NCBI GenBank assembly: GCA_009760855.2
Contig: WPIO01000004.1
Location: forward strand, 12,164,501 to 12,228,500
From: Cristatella mucedo
Lineage: Eukaryota; Bryozoa; Phylactolaemata; Cristatellidae
Direction: 5' to 3'
Length of the DNA stretch: 64,000 nucleotides
Below the pieces are notes generated by a model, which was given only the letters and a program-made list of their open reading frames with translations, did not search any database and was not told where the DNA came from. The position numbers and the translations under genes were made by a program. Below are positions 62,401 to 64,000 of this stretch, piece by piece. The first letter of the stretch is position 1, and each line of letters begins with the position of its first letter.

Positions 62401-64000
62401 CTCATAAATATGCCACCGATGATAATTTCCAGCCAATCTTTGAATCATGATAGGTCAGTCACACAAACCCATCGACCGGCATCTTGAGGTGAGAACAGCA
62501 CGTAGACTTGAGCAGGATCTCGGGCCGTGCTAGCCAATATGGTGTCTAAATAATGCGTGCAATTACCTCATAAATGTAATAATTAGTAGGCCAGCAAAGC
62601 GATGCTCCGAAAGGGGGGCCGGGGCTCTCGACGACAGCTCGCGGGGCATAAGTCAGGTGACTAAAGTCAGCAGAATGCCAGGGTGAGGAAGGTGCAGCAA
62701 CAGCCACCAAAGTCTGCAGGCTTGGACCTGCTTGAGACCGGTGGCTTTGGTGAGTACTCGGTGCATTCCTGCTGAAGCTCGGCAGGGGAGGAGAGTTCGT
62801 ACCTCAATATGGGGAAACGATAGTCCTCAAAGGCGTGTCTGTAAGCCCCTCCCCCATCGTGCCGGTGCTGCACTGCTAGCTACCAAATCCGTGTCTTCAT
62901 TTTTCGCTTGTAGTTCGTATGTACGTATGTATGTATATATTGTATGCCGGCTCCTGACTTGTGACCGTAAGGTCAAGGGAGCGTGTAGTTCGTATGTATG
63001 TATTGTATGTCTGATAAGCCACTGGTGAGCTGTTAGAAGCACCACCGAGAGGGGCCGGTGCACAGCTCCTGACTTGTGACCGTAAGGTCAAGGGAGCGTG
63101 TAGTTCGTATGCATGTATTGTATGTCTGATAAGCCACTGGTGAGCTGTTAGAAGCACCACCGAGAGGGGCCGGTGCACAGCTGTGGTCCGCCTGTGATGT
63201 GGTATGGACACAGGCCGGTAACCAGCTGGTGGCCAGATGTCGGATTCACTATCAGGGTCGGCCAGTGCACTGCTGTGGTCCGCCTTTGATGTGGCATGGA
63301 CCAGCTGGTGGCCAGATGGTGGATTCACCATCAGGGTCGGCCGGTGCACCGTTGTGGTCGATGAGTCATCGGAGTCGACCAAGGGAGGGGAGTCATGTGA
63401 GAGCAGGGGCCGAGGGGAGCCGTTCGCTCTTCGGCTCCGTGCGTTAGTAACAAACTGTCGGTGTTGGGAATCGGCTGTCTCTCTGCTGTGCGATTAAATT
63501 ACATCGCTTTCTAAATGACCAGCTACTGGATTTACAAAATAATTTCACGAATTGGGTTGTACCCCCAAGAAGGTAAATAGTGGAGGCCCCACAGAGAATG
63601 GGGCCTCAAGCCCCTTGCGACTAAGTTGCAGCCAGCGTTCAGGGCTGCCCAGCCTTCGTTGCTGGGACTTCCCCGCCCCCCAATGGGGTTCTCCTTCGGA
63701 CCAGGACCTACACTTGCAGTCTTGCCATTTTTGGCCTGCTCTTCGCCAGATCTCGTCAGAGTCGCCGCATTAAGGTCATTACCGCTCTCATTCAGGTCGT
63801 CAGCAGGTGCCTAACCGAGGTGCACTTCGCTGCTGCAACGCAGCCGACCGATTGGTCTCGATGAGAGGAGACGCAATCTGCACGTCTCAGCTGATCATCT
63901 CGCAAAACCGGAGCCGGATGGCACACGATGAGCGGTATGCAGGACATGCGTGCAAGAACTACTTTCGCTTAGCCGCCTCGCGTTTCACCAGCAGTTCCAA
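25546..64000 (-). CDS. UNC13/BAIAP3-like MUN-domain protein, 5' end outside window
   Basis: Fourteen exons are called in transcript order: 64000-63963, 62838-62803, 58915-58810, 57632-57532, 56849-56757, 52961-52884, 51802-51608, 49286-48045, 41762-41652, 41029-40832, 39230-39060, 38955-38848, 33530-33450, 31806-31390 and then the stop exon 26486-25546. Most junctions match in phase; one exon is probably missing between 62.8 and 58.9 kb and another between 33.4 and 31.8 kb. MUN-like landmarks occur in the family's order: an EADD/FKAV junction, [58 protein letters not shown] ending in RIW, and the C-terminal [23 protein letters not shown] proteins bridge SNAREs to prime vesicle fusion; that role is inferred from the family. 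No C2 domain is visible after the MUN region; the C-terminus is Ser-rich. The identity rests on recalled family patterns, not alignment. CAPS or another helical tethering protein is the alternative. Confidence 0.55.
26243..26248 (+). terminator. Possible RPIA polyadenylation signal
   Basis: First AATAAA on the plus strand after the RPIA stop (about 910 bp on). It lies inside the last coding exon of the opposite-strand MUN gene, so RPIA mRNA ending here would be antisense to that exon. Shorter non-canonical signals cannot be ruled out. Confidence 0.35.
27262..27420 (+). mobile_element. SINE family 2 copy, decayed
   Basis: CCACTGGTTGGCACAGGGGTTCAGGTGCTCACC, GATGACCGAGGTCGTGGGCTGGAACACTGG, GCGCCTGGATAGAGATTATGTTATC. 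Same head type as the copy at 3518. Confidence 0.65.
27470..27625 (-). mobile_element. SINE family 1 copy, reversed
   Basis: ACTAGCTGATTCAACAGCTTTTGTATAGCGACAGAAGAGCC at the left, then CCGCAGGATTCGAACCACTACCTCGG (reverse of a tRNA B box). Matches the plus copy at 52473. Confidence 0.7.
27722..27860 (-). mobile_element. SINE family 1 copy, decayed, reversed
   Basis: GAACAGCTGCGTTTATTTAGTGGCAGAGTAGC...ACTTGCAGCGGCCATAATTGG...GATTTGAACCCG; same order as the copy at 27470. Confidence 0.6.
28388..28506 (-). mobile_element. LINE family A 3' tail, reversed
   Basis: TTTGTATAGCGCCCTCAGACAACTTAATCTCTTTCTAGGCACTTTGTATTTGCTGTAAAGGAGGCATGATCGAATGGT. Confidence 0.7.
28507..28869 (-). CDS. Hypothetical open frame in MUN intron
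   Basis: A 120-codon frame that does not resemble any repeat family here. It includes [20 protein letters not shown], a Ser-rich stretch and a hydrophobic C-terminal segment ([13 protein letters not shown]) that could span a membrane. Lying in an intron on the same strand, it could be an unused exon, a nested gene or chance. No function proposed. Confidence 0.2.
   Translation of the reverse strand: MLNPASRMAACDSFYPLNMTSTSIVSSPTERRLRSSSDSSLRTDAIEVSNGQETVATNPLSGSDILRTCDGLLHDGIIICVDALTAYMRSTLVAFELEFACLAATSVWYIPLVVLALKFL
28930..29680. other. Intronic stretch, nothing recognised
   Basis: AT-rich MUN intron sequence. No repeat family member or conserved frame seen, apart from a faint SINE/LINE tail near 29170-29200. 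Confidence 0.4.
29682..29772 (+). mobile_element. SINE family 2 fragment
   Basis: GACTCAAGGGTTAAGGTGCTCACTTTGATGACGG, then AACTCTCTTATGGCGCTAAACAAACAAATTATATA; the middle is deleted. It runs into the TA microsatellite. Confidence 0.5.
29773..29883 (+). repeat. (TA)n microsatellite
   Basis: Over 45 TA units with a few AC interruptions, directly 3' of a SINE 2 fragment, so probably grown from its TA-rich tail. Confidence 0.95.
30290..30740 (+). mobile_element. LINE RT end, diverged subfamily
   Basis: Codes [18 protein letters not shown], close to [16 protein letters not shown] of family A, and ends TTCAAGTTCTGTTAAGGCGCTAGATAAACC. Confidence 0.6.
30750..31300. other. Intronic stretch, nothing recognised
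   Basis: AT-rich sequence between a LINE end and the MUN exon at 31390. No feature found. Confidence 0.4.
31390..31806 (-). CDS. MUN gene exon, end of MUN-like region
   Basis: Acceptor TGCTTGCACTTAG. It encodes [17 protein letters not shown] and [20 protein letters not shown] then [10 protein letters not shown], which resembles the closing helix of MUN domains. The left edge at donor GTAGCC was chosen because it joins the last exon in phase; a stronger-looking GTGAGG near 31289 lies beyond an in-frame stop. Confidence 0.65.
31920..32320 (+). mobile_element. LINE family A 3' fragment
   Basis: [20 protein letters not shown] then [20 protein letters not shown] and [10 protein letters not shown], the RT C-terminus of family A with few changes, then its 3' UTR. 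Confidence 0.8.
32685..33010 (-). mobile_element. LINE family B 3' fragment, reversed
   Basis: AGCTTTCGGTGTTGAGCACCCAGAAGCCAGCAGACTTCATGTCACGTG, GGCAGTTGAGGAAGTGAG and GCTTCTGTAGCC run parallel to 34.77-35.02 kb. Confidence 0.65.
33450..33530 (-). CDS. MUN gene exon (27 codons)
   Basis: [20 protein letters not shown] then YQELAVL, phase 0 at both ends. The acceptor is a textbook pyrimidine tract ending CTTGTAG, and the donor is GTGAGT. Confidence 0.75.
34360..34475 (+). mobile_element. LINE family A 3' tail
   Basis: CACCATTCAATCGCGTTTCCCTTTGCAGCAAGTCTAAAGCTCATAGAAAGAGATGAGTTCTCTGAGGGCGCTTTATCAAGTGCATTATTATTATT. Confidence 0.8.
34675..36180 (-). mobile_element. LINE family B, longest copy, reversed
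   Basis: 5'-truncated. The minus strand carries [20 protein letters not shown] (RT motif), [12 protein letters not shown] (the RT catalytic YADD, near 35700), [20 protein letters not shown] and [10 protein letters not shown], then the 3' UTR ending in the TAATGTAATGTATCTCCGTCTG tail. Broken by several frameshifts, so inactive. Confidence 0.85.
36190..37265 (+). mobile_element. LINE family A, best-preserved copy
   Basis: A 262-codon open frame (36239-37027) from [20 protein letters not shown] through [20 protein letters not shown] and [20 protein letters not shown] to a stop, then the 3' UTR with GTAAAGCGCCTAGAGAGAGATTAAGTTCTCTGAGGGCGCTTTATCAAGTG and ATT repeats. It is 5'-truncated past the YADD motif. 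The unbroken frame makes it the youngest family A copy here. Confidence 0.88.
37300..38155. other. Intronic stretch, nothing recognised
   Basis: No repeat family or conserved frame found. Contains a G9 run near 37464. Confidence 0.4.
38158..38420 (-). mobile_element. LINE family C-like 3' end, reversed
   Basis: AATAATAATATGTC...CTAGGTGCTTTACAACTAGCTGCTAGAGAAGCAATAACTAAG...AAGCATGCGAAAGCACACAGGAAG parallels 43305-43450. Related to the A tail but distinct in the TTTACAACT...GAGAAGCAATAA part. Confidence 0.5.
38848..38955 (-). CDS. MUN gene exon (36 codons)
   Basis: [20 protein letters not shown] then [16 protein letters not shown], with a perfect donor GTGAGT. The acceptor at GTGAG is weak but the only one that keeps phase 0 with the neighbours; AAG at 38966 is an alternative with the wrong phase. 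Confidence 0.55.
39060..39230 (-). CDS. MUN gene exon (57 codons)
   Basis: [20 protein letters not shown], then [20 protein letters not shown] and RIWLLLCE, resembling the MUN block that ends in LW/IW. Acceptor ATCAGGCAG, donor GTAACG, phase 0 at both ends. Confidence 0.75.
40070..40190 (-). mobile_element. SINE family 2 copy, decayed, reversed
   Basis: TAGGGCTCGAGGCCACGACCATGGTCGTTTAAGGCGAGTGCCTTACCCCTGGGCCAAACTAG is the reverse complement of the family 2 head. Confidence 0.65.
40325..40520 (+). mobile_element. LINE family A 3' tail
   Basis: CATTTCCACATGTTGACCCTGTGTATGTCACATCTAACAATG, then GTAAAGTGCCTAGAAAGAGATTCAGTTCTCCGATGGTGCTAAACAAACTTATTATTATTATC. Confidence 0.75.
40832..41029 (-). 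CDS. MUN gene exon with the INN motif
   Basis: [20 protein letters not shown], then [12 protein letters not shown] and a helix ending ELLARQ. The NN in this context is a MUN-family landmark. Acceptor TTGTTTGACAG. Donor GTTGGT was preferred to GTGACC four bases on because it keeps phase 0 with the next exon. Confidence 0.75.
41340..41560 (+). repeat. GA/ACAG-rich low-complexity tract
   Basis: ACAGACAGACAG, GAGAGAGAGA and TGTGTGTG runs in a MUN intron beside the exon at 41652. Confidence 0.8.
41652..41762 (-). CDS. MUN gene exon (37 codons)
   Basis: [20 protein letters not shown] then [17 protein letters not shown]. Acceptor TATGTTGTAG and donor GTAAGA, phase 0 at both ends. Confidence 0.8.
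41813..41887 (+). repeat. (CT)n microsatellite
   Basis: About 37 CT units, just upstream (in transcript direction) of the MUN exon at 41762; it could act as part of a long pyrimidine tract only on the plus strand. Confidence 0.95.
41935..42075 (-). mobile_element. LINE family B fragment, reversed
   Basis: AAATGGGAAAGCCGCAAAGGACCAAGAACAGACCTTTGTGGAACCCCACAGGTGA matches the [14 protein letters not shown]-coding part of family B at 35.77-35.88 kb. Confidence 0.65.
42415..42495 (-). mobile_element. LINE family A 3' tail, reversed
   Basis: AATAATATATCTGATAAAGCGCCCTCAGAGAACTCAATCTCTTTCTAGGCACTTAATA; only the last 80 bp of the element. Confidence 0.75.
42955..43120 (-). mobile_element. SINE family 1 copy, reversed
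   Basis: GATTCAGCTGCCACAGTTTTATAGTGGCAGAAGAGCC at the left and CAGGACTCGAACCCTCGATATGG (reverse B box) at the right. Confidence 0.6.
43305..43450 (-). mobile_element. LINE family C-like 3' end, reversed
   Basis: AATAATAATAAGTATTATGTATAGTGCCATAGGAGACCTTAATCTCTATTCAGGTGCTTTACAACTCGAAGCAAGAGAAACAATAAGC; same type as 38158. Confidence 0.5.
43830..44960 (-). mobile_element. LINE family B copy split by a SINE, reversed
   Basis: Decayed RT sequence. CTAGGTATCGTCAGCATAGAAGTAATAGCC is the reverse of the YADDTQL coding stretch, and TGCTGATAGATCGAGCTGGATCAGAGC of the [10 protein letters not shown] type. The SINE 1 copy at 44351 interrupts it. Confidence 0.7.
44351..44532 (+). mobile_element. SINE family 1 copy inside a LINE
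   Basis: GAGCCGTGATAGCACACTAGGTAAGGCTGTTGC (A-box region), GTGGGTTCGAATACTGTGGTGGGCGATCC (B box), then CTGCAAGCGGTGGTGAC...GCTCTTCTCTCGCTATACAAAAGTGGCTGTTAAATCAGCAAGTATTTTTTT. Nested in LINE B, so younger than it. Confidence 0.8.
45420..47200 (-). mobile_element. LINE family A, longest copy, reversed
   Basis: About 1.8 kb. From the far end the minus strand shows [54 protein letters not shown] (catalytic YADD) and [20 protein letters not shown] then [11 protein letters not shown], followed by the family A 3' UTR and AATAAT tail. Several frameshifts make it inactive. Confidence 0.88.
47285..47470 (+). repeat. (GA)n microsatellite and purine tract
   Basis: Pure GA core at about 47353-47409 within a wider purine-rich tract. 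Confidence 0.9.
47830..47990 (+). repeat. AC-rich low-complexity tract
   Basis: Imperfect CACACA/CACTCACA repeats between the microsatellite and the long MUN exon. Confidence 0.6.
48045..49286 (-). CDS. MUN gene long exon with low-complexity insert
   Basis: 414 codons, phase 0 at both ends; acceptor TTTCTATATTGCAG, donor GTGAGG. It opens [16 protein letters not shown], then about 270 residues rich in Pro, Ala, Ser and Gly, then [20 protein letters not shown] and [14 protein letters not shown], then a second Ala-rich stretch ending CILSLQ. In MUN proteins the first and third parts lie close together, so the middle reads as an insert. Confidence 0.8.
49785..50130 (-). mobile_element. LINE family B 3' fragment, reversed
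   Basis: GTAATGTTCCGTAGCTCCACTAGTAACTCCACAAAGCCACAAGGTCTAAGTGGATGTTACGCAGAAGAGC is the reversed family B 3' end, followed by its 3' UTR. Confidence 0.75.
50172..50316 (-). mobile_element. SINE family 2 copy, reversed, near complete
   Basis: AATTAATTTGTATAGCCCCCCAAGAGAACTTAATCTCTATTCAGGCACTTCACATATGC, GGCTCGAGCCCACGACCTCGG, CGGGGCGAGAACCTTAACCGCTGGACCAAACCAGCTCGGC. Confidence 0.82.
50330..51600. other. MUN intron, nothing certain
   Basis: Imperfect CA and CATG runs at 50560-50640. No repeat family or coding exon supported. Confidence 0.4.
51608..51802 (-). CDS. MUN gene exon (65 codons)
   Basis: [20 protein letters not shown], then a Trp/Arg/Gln-rich helix and [20 protein letters not shown]. 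Acceptor CTGCCGTTGCAG, donor GTAAGT, phase 0 at both ends. Confidence 0.8.
52473..52650 (+). mobile_element. SINE family 1, best-preserved copy
   Basis: GAGCCGTAATGGCTCACTAGGTAAGGCGGTTGC (A box), ACGTGGGTTCGAATCCTGCGGTGGGCGATCC (B box), then TGCAAGCGGTCGTGATAGC...GCTCTTCTGTCGCTATACAAAAAGAGGCTGTTAAATCAGCTAGTATTTATTT. The head looks like a tRNA with a canonical GGTTCGAATCC but has no clean acceptor stem. Confidence 0.82.
52884..52961 (-). CDS. MUN gene exon (26 codons)
   Basis: [20 protein letters not shown] then TAACCD; donor GTAAGT. Acceptor CACACAG at 52962 keeps phase 0; another AG at 52981 would add YFDITQ but breaks phase with the exon upstream. Confidence 0.7.
53265..53402 (-). mobile_element. 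SINE family 2 copy, reversed
   Basis: GTAATTTTTATAGCATTCTAAGAGAACTCCATCTTCATCCAGCACTTTACTTATGCCACAAGGCTCGAGCCCACGACCGTGGTCG, then GGCCAAACCAGG. Confidence 0.7.
53800..54690 (+). mobile_element. LINE family A copy, heavily decayed
   Basis: Codes [20 protein letters not shown] then [20 protein letters not shown], and [20 protein letters not shown], clear but decayed forms of the family A RT end, with stops and shifts between blocks. Ends GTAAAGTACCTAAAAAGATATTTC. Confidence 0.75.
54823..55014 (+). CDS. Unassigned coding-like fragment
   Basis: A 63-residue frame with [20 protein letters not shown], then [20 protein letters not shown] and [20 protein letters not shown] before TAG. It has no Met start and reads more like protein than its surroundings. 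It is not one of the LINE or SINE families here. Possible relic of another transposon or an exon; no function proposed. Confidence 0.25.
   Translation, partial: TIVCWRLRQQLGQRTALVKPLFPAGSVYLTIENDAARLGQHGEPVTVPSFQPPTFKRTKRPLI
55020..56200. other. MUN intron, nothing certain
   Basis: Unique-looking sequence. A GTAAGT donor-like site on the minus strand near 55890 lies next to a possible 25-nt exon, but its phase does not fit the neighbours. Confidence 0.35.
56227..56258 (+). repeat. (CA)n microsatellite with CG start
   Basis: GCGCGCGCACGCACACACACAC run of about 16 units. Confidence 0.85.
56757..56849 (-). CDS. MUN gene exon (31 codons)
   Basis: [20 protein letters not shown] then [11 protein letters not shown]. 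Acceptor GCCTTTCAG, donor GTGAGT, phase 0 at both ends. Confidence 0.8.
57190..57385 (+). mobile_element. LINE family A 3' tail
   Basis: AACCCTATGCATGTCACCTTTACCC...GCCATTCGATCATGCTTCCTTAACAGCATATGTAAAGTTGTTAGAAATAGATTACATTCTCTGAGGGCGCTAGACAAAGGTATCACTATTATTATT. Confidence 0.72.
57532..57632 (-). CDS. MUN gene exon (33 codons)
   Basis: [20 protein letters not shown] then [13 protein letters not shown]. Acceptor TTTTTTGCTGACAG, donor GTAAGC; phase 1 in, 0 out. Confidence 0.8.
58120..58285 (+). mobile_element. LINE family A 3' UTR fragment
   Basis: AAACATGCACCTGTTTGTAACATCATTTGGTTGGGTCCTTTCGATTATCC...CATACTGACACTTTGC parallels the end of the RT frame and the 3' UTR at 36.99-37.1 kb. Confidence 0.55.
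58810..58915 (-). CDS. MUN gene exon (35 codons)
   Basis: [20 protein letters not shown] then [15 protein letters not shown]. Acceptor CTCTCTTTATAG, donor GTGAGA, phase 1 out. Confidence 0.75.
59050..60440. other. MUN intron, nothing recognised
   Basis: No repeat family member or coding exon supported. The missing MUN exon that must join phase 2 to phase 0 should lie between 58.9 and 62.8 kb but I could not find it. Confidence 0.4.
60455..60600 (-). mobile_element. LINE family A 3' tail, reversed
   Basis: AATAATAATAATTTGTATAGCACCCTCAGAGAACTGAATCTCTTTCTAGGCAGTTAACAAATGCTGAAAGAAAGCATGA. Confidence 0.75.
61060..62295 (+). mobile_element. LINE family B copy interrupted by a solo LTR
   Basis: RT remnants (AGATATCGTTTTCGACAGC...AAGAAGACTGCTTCTACAGCTAG; CGGCTTGATTACAGTAATTCCCTTTTGGCTGGGCTACC) run to 61491 and resume at 61858 (TCTCCATACCTAGCTGAACTGCTACAC), ending TGGCTTTGTGGAGTTGCAGACGGAGATACATTACATTACAT. 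The break falls where the copy at 7.35 kb is continuous. Confidence 0.8.
61492..61857 (+). mobile_element. Solo LTR with 5-bp target duplication
   Basis: 366 bp starting TGTAGTTCG and ending GAACAACA (TG...CA), flanked by CTTCG at 61487-61491 and 61858-61862. It contains AATAAA at 61802. The orientation follows this signal. No internal retrotransposon genes flank it. Confidence 0.85.
62803..62838 (-). CDS. MUN gene 36-nt microexon
   Basis: Codes [11 protein letters not shown] between acceptor GGGCTTACAG and donor GTACGA, phase 2 on both sides. It joins the exon at the window edge in frame, giving [16 protein letters not shown]. Confidence 0.55.
62909..63180 (+). repeat. Tandem repeat inside LTR, 115-bp period
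   Basis: TGTAGTTCGTATG recurs at 62909, 62984 and 63099. The last two start full units and the first is a shorter, 75-bp version. CTCCTGACTTGTGACCGTAAGGTCAAGGGAGCG ends the first two units. Confidence 0.88.
62909..63505 (+). mobile_element. Solo LTR with internal tandem duplication
   Basis: 597 bp starting TGTAGTTCG and ending AAATTACA, flanked by TCGCT at 62904-62908 and 63506-63510. Same family as the LTR at 61492 (shared GAGAGGGGCCGGTGCACAGCTGTGGTCCGCC and GGTGTTGG...ATCGGCTG...TCTCTGCTGTG). The 5' part is repeated with a 115-bp period. The polyadenylation motif is changed to AACAAA at 63449. Confidence 0.83.
63511..63962. other. GC-richer stretch, nothing certain
   Basis: Between the second solo LTR and the edge exon. 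Short open frames on both strands, none recognisable. Confidence 0.35.
63963..64000 (-). CDS. MUN gene exon, cut by window edge
   Basis: The minus strand reads [13 protein letters not shown] and stops at donor GTAGTT in phase 2, which fits the next microexon. Short and at the edge, so tentative. Confidence 0.45.

Noticed and set aside
63099-64000. 5' LTR followed by a gag gene
   Set aside because: Identical TCGCT sequences flank 62909-63505, showing that the LTR stands alone. No gag-like or primer-binding sequence follows.

Overview
The window looks like nuclear DNA of an invertebrate animal. Genes are split by GT-AG introns with phases that match across junctions, coding exons are GC-rich and full of Ala/Ser/Gly runs, and introns and intergenic DNA are AT-richer and packed with degenerate non-LTR retrotransposons (LINEs), tRNA-derived SINEs and long microsatellites. 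Stop codons fit the standard code. I cannot name the species or the phylum with confidence.

Three host genes can be rebuilt from splice sites and reading frame. (1) About 0.6-12.0 kb, + strand: a CCDC142-family gene with seven exons, ending in TAG at 11298 with AATAAA at 11999; its N-terminal end is uncertain. (2) 15.8-25.3 kb, + strand: a complete seven-exon ribose-5-phosphate isomerase gene (RPIA, 239 aa) with every catalytic motif. Two TATA-like boxes lie upstream, at 14997 and 15536. (3) 25.5 kb to beyond the right edge, - strand: a very large gene of at least 38 kb, of which fourteen exons are called here. Its product resembles the MUN domain of the UNC13/BAIAP3 family of vesicle-priming factors, with a long low-complexity insert and a Ser-rich tail. 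RPIA and the MUN gene converge, with stop codons only about 210 bp apart, so their 3' ends probably overlap.

The rest is mobile DNA. LINE family A has a 3' end with a GCGCCTAGA...GAGATTAAGTTCTCTGAGGGCGCT motif and an ATT-repeat tail. LINE family B ends near GTGGAGTTACAGACGGAGATACATTACATT. SINE family 2 has a tRNA-like head and a 3' tail closely resembling that of LINE A, which suggests LINE A moves it. SINE family 1 has another tRNA-like head. Two solo LTRs with perfect 5-bp target duplications lie at 61.5 and 62.9 kb. A 0.95-kb inverted repeat sits in RPIA intron 3. No rRNA, functional tRNA gene, CRISPR array or prokaryotic feature was seen.

The host genes have unrelated jobs: pentose phosphate metabolism, probable vesicle fusion, and an uncharacterised coiled-coil protein. 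I see no pathway that links them.
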